A DNA stretch of 64,000 bases from Tritonibacter litoralis (GTDB taxonomy: Bacteria; Pseudomonadota; Alphaproteobacteria; Rhodobacterales; Rhodobacteraceae). Made by a program: the position numbers and the translations under genes. The notes beneath the pieces were generated by a model, which had not been told where the DNA came from, ran no database searches, and saw nothing but the letters and a program-made list of their open reading frames with translations. Where the stretch lies: positions 1 through 64,000 of the forward strand of contig NZ_WIBF01000015.1 in the NCBI RefSeq assembly GCF_009496005.1, given 5' to 3'. Shown here piece after piece: positions 54,540 through 63,512 of the stretch (position 1 is its first letter; each line of letters opens with the position of its first letter).

Positions 54540-54620
54540 CAGCAGCCCTATAACCTTTTGTTAACGAAAGTATGATCGATAATAATCACAAAAGTTTTGA
54601 ATTATTTACGAAGACACTCC

Positions 54621-55328
54621 ATGACGAATTTATTGCTCATCGAAGACAATGGCGACGAAACACTGTATCTGGACACCAACACGGATCAGTATGTGTTCAC
54701 AACAGATGATGGCACGCTCCTGCGTGTGACACATCCAATACACGGTGATGTTGGTCCGGATACCTTCAGTCATGAAGCTGTCGGTCCGTGGGAACTCACG
54801 CAGATCGCTGCCAATGATCAAGGCGGTTACAATGGTCTTCTCGTCTCAGCTACAGGCATAACGTCACTTTGGTCGCTGGATGCTACCGGTGCTTATGTGT
54901 CGCATACAGTCTATGATGACATCTCCCCGCTTGAGGGGCTCTTTGAGGCGGATCTCAATGGGGATGGCAACGCGCTTACCCTCATCGAAGACAATGGCGA
55001 CGAAACACTGTATCTGGACACCAACACGGATCAGTATGTGTTCACAACAGATGATGGCACGCTCCTGCGTGTGACACACCCAATACACGGTGATGTTGGT
55101 CCGGATACCTTCAGTCATGAAGCTGTAGGTCCGTGGGAACTCACGCAGATCGCTGCCAATGATCAAGGCGGTTACAATGGTCTTCTCGTCTCAGCTACAG
55201 GCATAACGTCACTTTGGTCGCTGGGTGCTACCGGTGCTTATGTGTCGCATACAGTCTATGATGACATCTCCCCGCTTGAGGGGCTCTTTGAGGCGGATCT
55301 CAATGGGGATTCAATAATTTTTGGTTAG
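54621..55328 (+). CDS. Two-copy Trp-rich repeat protein fragment (W_rich_C-like)
   Basis: 235 residues made almost only of two 115-residue repeats (from about residues 6 and 121). Each runs from LIEDNGDETLYLDTNTDQY through VGPDTFSHEAVGPWELTQIA and TGITSLWSL to EGLFEADLNGDG. The ending E-x2-F-x2-DLNGDG and the Trp pattern resemble the tryptophan-rich C-terminal repeat domain seen in large secreted calcium-binding proteins. There is no signal peptide or N-terminal domain, and an IS end lies 81 bp upstream, so this is probably the leftover end of a longer gene. No strong ribosome site. Confidence 0.6.
   Translation: MTNLLLIEDNGDETLYLDTNTDQYVFTTDDGTLLRVTHPIHGDVGPDTFSHEAVGPWELTQIAANDQGGYNGLLVSATGITSLWSLDATGAYVSHTVYDDISPLEGLFEADLNGDGNALTLIEDNGDETLYLDTNTDQYVFTTDDGTLLRVTHPIHGDVGPDTFSHEAVGPWELTQIAANDQGGYNGLLVSATGITSLWSLGATGAYVSHTVYDDISPLEGLFEADLNGDSIIFG
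54636..55310 (+). repeat. Tandem duplication, period 345 bp
   Basis: 54636-54965 and 54981-55310 differ at 3 of 330 positions, one of them changing Asp to Gly (LDATG/LGATG). Confidence 0.95.
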
Positions 55329-55728
55329 ATGCTTAGGGTCAGGACTCATAGCCAATAACCGGTCGAGCCTTTGGGGGTTGGGCGACTGCTCTAGCTCAAG
55401 TACGGTACTTGAGAAACCCAAAATATCAATAAATGCGCAATAGCGTTCTTCAAACACGAAGGGGGCTCCAAACATCAAATCGTAATCAACGAAAACAGTA
55501 AGAAAAGATCAGATTTGTCGCAACCAACAAGAGTTTCTTCTACTGCCAGGATCAAAAGTGTGGATGAGCTGATGTCCGCTTCGGAGAGCTGCGCCGCAGC
55601 GTAAACTTTTCTGTCAAACGGCCCCTTTGGGCCGGTGGTTCCCATTACTTTAATCACTAGATAAAAATTTATCGCCGAAAAATTGATGGTCAGGCAGCCT
55701 TGGAGACTGCCTAATCTTACACAAAGTT
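55329..55728. other. Region between repeat ORF and BCCT gene
   Basis: About 400 bp without a credible gene. A small AGGCAG...CTGCCT hairpin at about 55692-55712, 16 nt past the BCCT stop, may be its terminator. The part near 55330-55400 looks like other IS ends but cannot be assigned. Confidence 0.5.
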
Positions 55729-57561
55729 TCATTCAGCTGCAGAAACGGTCTCGGAAGACTTTTCGCGCAGGTTGTCGCGGTAAAGCGCTTTGGCAAGTGA
55801 GACGCACATCAGGCCCATAACCATTGTGAACGGTAGGGCTCCAATGATCATCGCGTTGCGAAGTGCATCCATCGGATCAGCGCCGCCATTGGATTTACCT
55901 GCAATCAGAAGCGTTCCGATTACAAAGGTCAAAATGACGCCCCAAACGATCTTATGTTTGTTGCCGATGTTCTGATCCCCGCCGGACATGATGGTGTTCA
56001 TCACCAGAATGCCAGAGTCCGCCGAGGTCACCAGGAAAGTCATGATCAGCACAACACACATGACAGTTATACCGGACAGCAAACCGCCTGAGATGATTTG
56101 TTCAAGCGTGACGAACAGTTTAGCGGTGTTGGACGCGCCAATGATGACACCTTCTGCTGCACCACTCAACTCCATGTCAATTGCAGTACCGCCCAAAATC
56201 GCCATCCACGCAAAGCAGACAAGCGCAGGCGCGAACACACAGCCTACGATAAATTCACGCACCGAACGGCCTTTGGAGATACGTGCCAGGAACAGACCAA
56301 CGAAGGGTGAGAATGCGATCCACCAGGCCCAGTAGAAAGTGGTCCAGCCAGCTTGCCAGCCAAACTGACGACCCGGTTCACCTGCGGCATATGCTGCCTG
56401 CAGGACGCTGTCAGACAGTGCTGCAGCTTCGCCTTCCAGGTTGGTTTTGAACCCCTCAAACGTGCCCCAAGCGTTGGTCGCGCCACCACGCAGCGCATCT
56501 GCAAAGGGGGCAGCTTCAGGCGGCAAGGATGCTGCGAAATCAGCGGCGGATTGCGGTCCAAACGCACCAAAGCTCAGCGCGACATAGTGCAGAAAATAGT
56601 CAACAAGCGCCGTCGCATAGGTGGTCATCGCAAAGAGGAATGAGCCAAAGATCACAAAGGTCGCAAGCAGGATAATCGACAGGATCAGGTTCAGGTTGGA
56701 CAGGTATTTAACCCCGCGACCAACTCCGGAGACTGCGGAGACGATTGACAGGCCCATGATCACGACGAGACCCACAATAAGACCGACTGTACCGGGGGCA
56801 GGCGTGTCACCGCTGGTGTCCATCATCCATTCAGCACCGGTAATGGCATAAAGACCGTCAATGAACTGGGAAACGCCAAATCCGATTGTGACAGAAACAC
56901 CTAGGATCGTGGCGACAACGCCAAGCACGTCAACGATGTGCCCAAACAGCCCGTTCATCAGTTTCCCAAACAAAGGTGTCAGAGCGGACCGGATCGTTAG
57001 GGGCATACCGCGCGTATAAGCGTAATAAGCCAGGGCAAGACCCGTGGTTACATAGATCGCCCAAGCATGGAAGCCATAGTGCAGAAACGTGTAACGGAAA
57101 CCCGATTGCACGGCGTCCTTCGTGTTTGGTGCCACATCCCCGGCCAAAACAACAGGGTTTGATCCCCACAGTCCCAGCGGCTCTGCGGTCGCAAAAACCA
57201 TCAGCCCCACACCCAATCCAGCGCCGAACATCATCGAAAACCAAGAGAAGTTAGAAAACTCAGGTTTTTCCCCTTCGCGTCCCATGATTTTGCGCCCGGT
57301 CTGAGGCAGTAAGGCCACAACCAACAGGAAGAAGGAAAACAGTCCCACAATGATGATGTAGAAACTGTTGAACCCTTCAAGAAGTTTCCAGTTCAGGCTA
57401 CCCAGAACGCCATTTGCGTTAGCCGGCCAAACAAGCGCCCAGATGACCAGACCGACCATGATGGCTTTGCTCAAAAGCGCGATTTCAACGCTATGCCCCT
57501 TATAAAACCCGCTTCCGGCCCTGCGGACCTGTAAGTCGGTGAATGGTTGCTTTAAAGACAT
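55729..57561 (-). CDS. BCCT family betaine/carnitine/choline transporter
   Basis: 610 residues, 12 membrane segments. WTTFYWAWWIAFSPFVGLFLARISKGRSVREF (split over 378-410) is the BCCT signature carrying the Trp box that holds quaternary ammonium groups; MFGAGLGVGLMVFATAEPL is the unwound TM3-like segment. Its N-terminus is short and lacks a long regulatory tail. It imports a betaine-like solute by Na+ or H+ coupling. It is last in the catabolic gene run (83 nt after the Ldh2 gene), which suggests its substrate is what those enzymes degrade. AGGGAG precedes the ATG. Confidence 0.93.
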   Translation of the reverse strand: MSLKQPFTDLQVRRAGSGFYKGHSVEIALLSKAIMVGLVIWALVWPANANGVLGSLNWKLLEGFNSFYIIIVGLFSFFLLVVALLPQTGRKIMGREGEKPEFSNFSWFSMMFGAGLGVGLMVFATAEPLGLWGSNPVVLAGDVAPNTKDAVQSGFRYTFLHYGFHAWAIYVTTGLALAYYAYTRGMPLTIRSALTPLFGKLMNGLFGHIVDVLGVVATILGVSVTIGFGVSQFIDGLYAITGAEWMMDTSGDTPAPGTVGLIVGLVVIMGLSIVSAVSGVGRGVKYLSNLNLILSIILLATFVIFGSFLFAMTTYATALVDYFLHYVALSFGAFGPQSAADFAASLPPEAAPFADALRGGATNAWGTFEGFKTNLEGEAAALSDSVLQAAYAAGEPGRQFGWQAGWTTFYWAWWIAFSPFVGLFLARISKGRSVREFIVGCVFAPALVCFAWMAILGGTAIDMELSGAAEGVIIGASNTAKLFVTLEQIISGGLLSGITVMCVVLIMTFLVTSADSGILVMNTIMSGGDQNIGNKHKIVWGVILTFVIGTLLIAGKSNGGADPMDALRNAMIIGALPFTMVMGLMCVSLAKALYRDNLREKSSETVSAAE

Positions 57562-57644
57562 GCGATATCTCCCTGTTCGCATAAGGATTGATCGACGGGT
57601 TTTGTTTTTATCCGGCGGATCACCCCGGAATGTTTCCGCGCGGT

Positions 57645-58655
57645 TTAGTTGATGATCGCTTCGATCTTGGCGAGTGTTGCCGTATTCACAGCCACGCCGT
57701 TGGCCTGGGCGGCCAGCCGATTATTTCGCCTACCGTCACCAGGAAGATGTGAGCCCTCTTGGTCATGTACCGCTTTTGCCAAGGCGGCTATGTTTGTCGC
57801 AAAAGCGTCACCCGACGTTACGATCGGGTCTATGGCGATGAAGAATTGCCCCGTTCTAGGCGGCCCGCCGACGGTTCCCGAGAAGGGAGACGCATGTATT
57901 CCGAGTGTGGCCCCGGTCATGGCAGCGGCCATAATTTCGGTCAGCAACGCTATTCCAACACCTTTGTAGCCACCCGATGGTGCCATCGAGCCTTTTAGGC
58001 CCACATTCGGATCTGTCGTCGGATTGCCCTCCGCATCCAGCGCCCAGCCTACGGGGATGGGCATGCCTTCGCGGGCATGTTTCATAACCTCGCTTTTGGC
58101 GATGGTACTGGCACTTTGGTCGATCAAAACGGCCGGTTGCCCATCCGTGCCCGGTGCCGCGATGGAAAAAGGATTTGTCCCAACAACCGGCTTTGCACCG
58201 CCAGATGGCGCGATGGATGCGGGGGCATTGGTAAATCCAATCCCAAGCAGCCCCTCCTGTGCAAGACGACAGGTGTGATAGCCAAGAACGCCGCAATTGT
58301 AGCTATTGTTGATGGCAAGCACCGCGACACCCTGTTCGCGTGCGGCTGGGATCAGGGCCTCAAACCCCATATCAATTGCGGAATGGGCAAAGCCAGTTGC
58401 GGCATCAACGGTGATGACGCCGGGGCGTGGGCGCTCAAGCGTCGGTTTGGCTTTTCCATCCACCTTCCCACATTGAACGTGTTCACAGTAGATGGGAATA
58501 TAGGCAAGCCCATGGCTGGCGACACCGTCTGCTTCGGTTGCTGCAGTTGCAACGGCGAGCGGACGTGCATTGTCATCGGTGGTGCCTGCCGCAACCAGCG
58601 CCCGCATGGACAGGTCTTCAATTTCGGCCAGCGTAAGAGTTTTCATTTCTACCAT
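57645..58655 (-). CDS. Ldh2/MDH2-type NAD(P)H-dependent oxidoreductase
   Basis: 336 residues of the malate/L-lactate dehydrogenase 2 family. EADGVASHGLAYIPIYCEHVQCGKV (about 41-64), the conserved NSYNCGVLGYHTCRLAQEGLLGIGFTNAPASIAPSGG (split over 115-152) and GTNPFSIAAPG are typical; the SHG and GH/YH positions bind substrate. The family includes reductases of cyclic imines (piperideine-2-carboxylate) as well as of 2-oxo acids, which fits a nitrogen-ring pathway. It starts 12 nt after the DUF3726 gene; ATG 58646 is an alternative. Confidence 0.88.
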   Translation of the reverse strand: MVEMKTLTLAEIEDLSMRALVAAGTTDDNARPLAVATAATEADGVASHGLAYIPIYCEHVQCGKVDGKAKPTLERPRPGVITVDAATGFAHSAIDMGFEALIPAAREQGVAVLAINNSYNCGVLGYHTCRLAQEGLLGIGFTNAPASIAPSGGAKPVVGTNPFSIAAPGTDGQPAVLIDQSASTIAKSEVMKHAREGMPIPVGWALDAEGNPTTDPNVGLKGSMAPSGGYKGVGIALLTEIMAAAMTGATLGIHASPFSGTVGGPPRTGQFFIAIDPIVTSGDAFATNIAALAKAVHDQEGSHLPGDGRRNNRLAAQANGVAVNTATLAKIEAIIN

Positions 58656-58667
58656 TGAGATGCCTAT

Positions 58668-59297
58668 TCAATCATTGTCTGACAATCCTGCTCCGGCCCC
58701 CAGTTTTCGGGATTCCTCGGTTGCAGGCGCATATGTTCGGTGCGCAAACTGGTTCAAACTGTTCCAACTCTCTTTGGTCGGAAATGCGCGTGTGACGTGC
58801 ACCGTTGGCTTCAAGACCGTCGTCGAACGGGCCACAATCACAGAGGTGGCTGTGTCCGCAAAGGCCTGGTTTTGATGTAGTGCGGTTCCGTTCGTTTCAG
58901 CCAAAAGACCATCACAAGTCACACAGATCGTACTTCCCAGGGCGCGCGCAGCCTGGGCAACAAACGGCAGCAGCATCGACGGAACTGCAATGTTGTGCAT
59001 TTCTATGGGGGTGTGCTGCAGGTGCTTGGCGCAGTCAGAAAGAAGTGAACCGACGGCAAGGGGGCACAAGTTGTTTTCCCCCTTCCAAACACCTTCAACG
59101 GTTTTTGGTCGATGCAAAGGCGGGTTTATAGCAAGGTCGCTTTCAAGAACCCGCACGAGATATGCGCTGCCATCCAATCCTTGTGCGCATAACCAGCGCG
59201 CCGCCTTTGACGCCTCTTCCGCCAAGCCCCAGGAATAACCGGCACCCCGTGTGGCGCGTTTTGCTGTCGCTTCCATTTCGTTCAGCGAATAGCTCAT
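58668..59297 (-). CDS. DUF3726 domain protein
   Basis: 209 residues. MSYSLNEMEATAKRATRGAGYSWGLAEEASKAARWLCAQGLDG (split across 1-43) is the DUF3726 opening; the rest is mixed alpha/beta with no catalytic motif I recognise. Its ATG overlaps the stop of the 561-aa gene by ATGA, so the two proteins may be made in step or form a complex. Function unknown. Confidence 0.8.
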   Translation of the reverse strand: MSYSLNEMEATAKRATRGAGYSWGLAEEASKAARWLCAQGLDGSAYLVRVLESDLAINPPLHRPKTVEGVWKGENNLCPLAVGSLLSDCAKHLQHTPIEMHNIAVPSMLLPFVAQAARALGSTICVTCDGLLAETNGTALHQNQAFADTATSVIVARSTTVLKPTVHVTRAFPTKESWNSLNQFAHRTYAPATEESRKLGAGAGLSDND

Positions 59298-60979
59298 GCC
59301 GATGCCTCCGGATAAACCCAAAGATCAGCGTTCGCGGTGGACAGCTCCTCAGGATAGGGTGCGCCTGCGTACATGCAAATTCTGACCCAGCGATCAGACC
59401 GCGGATCAAAACATATCGCCCCAAAGAACGAGAGCTTTGCGCGCAGCATGTCGATCGGCCGCACTGTAGCGGAAATCGTGTTGTCACGAATTTCCCCGTA
59501 AGGCGCGATGGCACTGATCTGGGCACGGCGGACCGTATGGCGATGCTCTGGATGTTCCAGCAGGAAGGCGGCTATCTCTTGCGTTGCATCAAAGGACTCC
59601 ATCGCTTTGAAAGCCGCAACTGCGTCGCGCGCCGGAGCCAGGGGCTGTTCATAGTCTTCGATAGGTTCTTCAAAGCGTTCCCCCAGACGGGGTTCCAGCT
59701 TTTCTTCGGACACGTACCACGCCCGCGCTTGATTGACCGTGGCGTTCCAGTCGACATCAAAGGCCCAACCAAAGCACTCTTTGATCAGGGCGCGAACCTC
59801 TTGCACCCGCATCGCGCCATCAATGACAAAGGCGTCTTTGTTGCTGTCCGCCATGCAGGTCGCCAAACCATCAACGATCTCGTCGTAGGGTTCCAGAATA
59901 AGCGAGGCGACCAGCTCTTGCCCTTCTTCGCTCAACGCGGTTTCAGCCCAAGCCATCAGGCAATCCCACGGATAGGCATTTGCAAGGCCTGTGCTCGACA
60001 GATGGTCGCTCAACAGCTCCAGATCGGCGTTTAACCCTTGGAGTTTTGCGATCTGGATCGGATGCTCTGACCTCCAGTGATCGACGGTCACGACGCTCCT
60101 GCTCAGAACCGTTTCAAAAAGAGCTTTCTCAGATTCCGATGCAGACTTCAGTGCGCGGACGCGGGCAATCGCCTCTTCACGGGCCATTATCCAATTGTTG
60201 AACAGCACCGGGTGGTTCACGATGAACGGGGCCATGCCCAGACCGGTTGAGTTCCCGATCCCAAGCCCACGGGCAATCGCCGGATCGAGCCGTACGGCCT
60301 GATCTCCGCCCTTTACGTTTGCCATGTGCTGCACGAGATCGCGTGCAAAAGTACGCGTCAGAAAGACTGATAGCATTTCCGCCTGAAACGGTGCGGCAAG
60401 TTCTTTGCGATCTGCAATGCCTTCGCGATCAATCGCTCCCAGTTTGCCGGAGCCGTAAACAGCCGTGGTGCGCATCAGATATCCGACCGCGTCAATCTTG
60501 TCCTGATCCGGCTGGCGGCCAGATGCCAACGCGTCCACAAAATGGGCCCACAGGCGCACCGACCGGTTGGCGCGAGAGACCGAGATTTCGCTATTGCTGA
60601 CCCGCCCCGCCTCTTGCAGCGGGACATTTTTGGACAGGCGCTCGATGTCTGCATCGTCAGGGATGCCATCAAACAGCGTAAACGTCGCGTCCCAGGCTGT
60701 GGCAATCACCCGGTCAGAGCGCATCTCTGGCGGCAGGTCGTGGGCGAAGGCCACCAGCGAATACGTGCGCTCGGGGCCCTGGGCTGTATAGACCGCGTGA
60801 CCCACACCATTGTCGTCAATGTCAAAGATCGGACGCGAGAACGACCAGCTGTCTTTGGCCATACGTCTGGTGAGACTGCGCATGAAGCTCAACCGGCACT
60901 GATGCAGTGACCCCAGCCGCTTCAGCCGCATGACGATCCCGGGATCCCGGCGCGCAATATGATCGCCGGACTGGGTCAT
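59294..60979 (-). CDS. Conserved protein of unknown function, 561 aa
   Basis: Full-length frame with no signal peptide and no clear membrane segment. The opening LGSLHQCRLSFMRSLTRRMAKDSW, the middle GLGIGNSTGLGMAPFIVNHPVLFNNWIMARE and the end PIDMLRAKLSFFGAICFDPRSDRWVRICMYAG-type segment are the most distinctive parts. I do not recognise a family. Both ends are ATGA-coupled to its neighbours (M19 protein and DUF3726), so it belongs to the same pathway. It could be a ring- or C-N-bond enzyme of a new family, but nothing in the sequence proves this. Confidence 0.75.
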   Translation of the reverse strand: MTQSGDHIARRDPGIVMRLKRLGSLHQCRLSFMRSLTRRMAKDSWSFSRPIFDIDDNGVGHAVYTAQGPERTYSLVAFAHDLPPEMRSDRVIATAWDATFTLFDGIPDDADIERLSKNVPLQEAGRVSNSEISVSRANRSVRLWAHFVDALASGRQPDQDKIDAVGYLMRTTAVYGSGKLGAIDREGIADRKELAAPFQAEMLSVFLTRTFARDLVQHMANVKGGDQAVRLDPAIARGLGIGNSTGLGMAPFIVNHPVLFNNWIMAREEAIARVRALKSASESEKALFETVLSRSVVTVDHWRSEHPIQIAKLQGLNADLELLSDHLSSTGLANAYPWDCLMAWAETALSEEGQELVASLILEPYDEIVDGLATCMADSNKDAFVIDGAMRVQEVRALIKECFGWAFDVDWNATVNQARAWYVSEEKLEPRLGERFEEPIEDYEQPLAPARDAVAAFKAMESFDATQEIAAFLLEHPEHRHTVRRAQISAIAPYGEIRDNTISATVRPIDMLRAKLSFFGAICFDPRSDRWVRICMYAGAPYPEELSTANADLWVYPEASA

Positions 60980-61956
60980 GAGGCCTGTGGTCCAAAGCTA
61001 TTGGCAAAGAAGGTGTACCAGTTTCCGCCCATGATGCCGGCGATCTCATCGGCGTGCATTCCTGTCGCGCGCAACCCTTCTTCAATGTTGCCAAAATCTC
61101 GGTTGTCCCGGAACCAGGACGGCATCGGTGGGAAGCCTGGCGCATCCTTAGAGCCTTCGCCATAGTCGATTTCTTTGGACCAGCGACCCACACGCATCCA
61201 TTCCACGATACTGTCGGGCTGGTCCTGACACAGATCGGTGCCAATCCCCAGATGCTCCACACCATAGGTGTCCGCCGTGCGCGCAATCATCTCGCAGAAG
61301 CTCTCCAGCGTGCAGTCGGACTTGTCCTTGAGATGGTGCGGGTAGACCGAGAACCCAAGCATACCGCCATGTTCGGTCACAGCGCGAATGACATGGTCTT
61401 TTTTGTTGCGTAAAGCCGGAGACCACGCATGGGGATTTGCATGGGTGATCGCGATCGGACGTTCGGAGTATTCGGCCGCTTCGATGGTCGATCGGTCCGC
61501 AGAGTGGCTCATGTCCACCACCAGCCCGACCCGGTTCATCTCCCGGACCACCTGTTTGCCCATGCGGGTCAGACCCATGTCTTCGGTCTCATAACAGCCG
61601 GTCGCCAGCAGCGACTGATTGTTATATGTCAGCTGCATGAACCGCGCACCCAAAGTATGCACGATCTCAACCAAGCCGATGTCGTCTTCAATTGGCGACG
61701 GGTTCTGGAAGCCAAAAAATACCGCTGTGCGACCGGTTTCCCGCGCCTTGTCGATGTCGCTGGCCCATTGCCCCTTCATGATCAATTCAGGGTATTGCTC
61801 AAACCAACGGTTCCACTTTTCAAAATTCAAAACCGTTTCGCGAAAATTCTCGTGATACGAGATGGTGACTTGGATCGCGTCCACGCCCCCTTCGCGAAGC
61901 TGACGGAAAATCTTTTCCGACCAATTGGCGTATTGAAGACAATCAATGCGCATCAC
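60976..61956 (-). CDS. Atypical membrane dipeptidase-like (M19) amidohydrolase
   Basis: 326 residues with the M19 fold: LVVDMSHSADRSTIEAA and IAITHANPHAW keep two metal His, RNKKDHVIRAV keeps the substrate Arg, and HLGIGTDLCQD keeps the late Asp. However the N-terminal DGHND motif is MMRIDCLQYANW (no HxD) and the bridging Glu of the usual IEGG is Gln (FFGFQN). So the two-zinc site is incomplete and normal dipeptide cleavage is unlikely. No signal peptide, thus cytoplasmic. ATGA overlaps with ALDH and with the 561-aa gene. Confidence 0.85.
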   Translation of the reverse strand: MMRIDCLQYANWSEKIFRQLREGGVDAIQVTISYHENFRETVLNFEKWNRWFEQYPELIMKGQWASDIDKARETGRTAVFFGFQNPSPIEDDIGLVEIVHTLGARFMQLTYNNQSLLATGCYETEDMGLTRMGKQVVREMNRVGLVVDMSHSADRSTIEAAEYSERPIAITHANPHAWSPALRNKKDHVIRAVTEHGGMLGFSVYPHHLKDKSDCTLESFCEMIARTADTYGVEHLGIGTDLCQDQPDSIVEWMRVGRWSKEIDYGEGSKDAPGFPPMPSWFRDNRDFGNIEEGLRATGMHADEIAGIMGGNWYTFFANSFGPQAS

Positions 61957-63401
61957 ACCGGGCCTGCGCTGATGTAAGCGGTTTTGACCGTGGTGTAGAA
62001 TTCAGCTGCCGCCTTGCCCTGTTCGCGTGGCCCATAAGAGCTGTCGCCCCGGCCGCCAAATGGCACGTGATAGTCGGTGCCCGCGGTGGGCAGGTTGATG
62101 GTGACCACGCCGGTTTGCGCGTTGCGACGGAAGTGGGTCGCGCGGGCTAGCGATTTGGTTACGATACCAGAGGTCAGACCGAAGTTGGTGTCATTCACGG
62201 TCGCCAGAGCCTCGTCATAGCTGCCGACTTTGATCACGGCGGTCAGTGGGGCGAACATCTCTTCGCGGTTGATGCGCATGTCATTTGTTGAGTTCAAGAA
62301 CACGCCCGGAGACATGTAGAACCCGTTGTGCGGCATTTCCAGACGCGCACCGCCACAGGCCAATTCTGCGCCTTCGGATTTGCCGAGGTCCACATAGGCC
62401 AGGTTTTCATTCAGCTGTTGTTCGCTGACAACCGGCCCCATCTGTGTGCCTTCTTCCAGCGCATGGCCCACTTTCATGGCCTGCGCGCCTGCCACCAGTT
62501 TATCAACAAAGGCATCGTGGATGGCTTCATGCACCACCAGCCGAGACGAAGCAGTGCATTTCTGCCCGGTGCCACCAAAGGCACCGCCAAGCGCCAGGGC
62601 GACCGCCAGGTCGAGATCCGCGTCATCCATAACGGCCAGTGCGTTTTTGGACCCCATTTCCATCTGAACCTTGGTCAGGTTCTGGATCGCCGCAGCCGCG
62701 ATGCCTTTGCCCACTGGCACGGAACCGGTAAAGGAGATGGCGTTGACCTTCGGACTTTCAACCAGTCGCTGACCAACAGCGCGCCCTGCGCCCATCACAA
62801 GGCTAAACAGCCCCTTTGGAATGTCCTGACGGTTGATGATTTCGGTGAGAGCGACGGCCGAAGCGGGGGTGACGTTGGCTGGCTTCCACACGACCGCATT
62901 GCCATAACAAAGTGCCGGCGCAATCTTCCAAGAGGCCGTGGCGGTTGGGAAGTTCCATGGAGAGATAATCGCAACGGTGCCCACTGCTTCGCGGCGCACT
63001 TCGATTTCAATGTCTGGGCGTACTGAATCCGCATTTTCACCGATCTGGCGCAGGCATTCTGCAGCGTAATAGGTAAAGAACTGACCGGCGCGGTAGACTT
63101 CGCCTTTGCCTTCAGCAAAGGGTTTGCCTTCTTCACGCGCCAACAACGTACCAAGCTCTTCACAGCGCGCGATCAACTCATTGCCGATGGCCATCAGAAC
63201 CGCTTGTTTGCGCTCCATGCCATAGGCCGCCCATTCCTTTTGAGCGATGCGCGCCTGATCCAGTGTCTCCTCCAGTTGATCGCCACTGGCTTGCGCAAAA
63301 ACACCAATCAGGTCCGAAAGGTCTGAGGGATTGCGATTTTCGATTTCGCCGTCACCAGTCTGCCATTCACCAGCAATCAGGTTCTTTTGGATATCAGTCA
63401 T
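61953..63401 (-). CDS. NAD(P)-dependent aldehyde dehydrogenase
   Basis: 482 residues. N150 in IISPWNFP, the catalytic Glu248 in MEMGSKNALAV and Cys282 in GGTGQKCTASSR are intact. It resembles the 2-ketoglutarate semialdehyde/succinate semialdehyde group, so a dicarboxylic semialdehyde is a reasonable substrate. First gene of the operon, with AGGG about 10 nt upstream, facing a LysR gene across 111 bp. Confidence 0.93.
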   Translation of the reverse strand: MTDIQKNLIAGEWQTGDGEIENRNPSDLSDLIGVFAQASGDQLEETLDQARIAQKEWAAYGMERKQAVLMAIGNELIARCEELGTLLAREEGKPFAEGKGEVYRAGQFFTYYAAECLRQIGENADSVRPDIEIEVRREAVGTVAIISPWNFPTATASWKIAPALCYGNAVVWKPANVTPASAVALTEIINRQDIPKGLFSLVMGAGRAVGQRLVESPKVNAISFTGSVPVGKGIAAAAIQNLTKVQMEMGSKNALAVMDDADLDLAVALALGGAFGGTGQKCTASSRLVVHEAIHDAFVDKLVAGAQAMKVGHALEEGTQMGPVVSEQQLNENLAYVDLGKSEGAELACGGARLEMPHNGFYMSPGVFLNSTNDMRINREEMFAPLTAVIKVGSYDEALATVNDTNFGLTSGIVTKSLARATHFRRNAQTGVVTINLPTAGTDYHVPFGGRGDSSYGPREQGKAAAEFYTTVKTAYISAGPV

Positions 63402-63457
63402 GGATGTGTCGCCCTACACAAAAGTCAGTTTGGTGTAGTATGGACTCCGACGACAAC

Positions 63458-63503
63458 TTCAATCAAACTCAAACTATTGAATTAAATTTCAGTTTTTCTG
63501 AAA
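63458..63503. promoter_or_regulatory. Two dyads in the ALDH/LysR divergent promoter
   Basis: TTCAAT-N12-ATTGAA (63458-63481) and TTTCAG-TTTTT-CTGAAA (63487-63503). The second, with its AT-rich centre, is of the size usual for LysR binding (T-N11-A type). Confidence 0.6.
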
Positions 63504-63512
63504 CGGGGTGCC

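Noticed and set aside
57645-61956. Naming the genes homA-homE
   Set aside because: Only gene content and count support it; without a sequence comparison the symbols are not justified.
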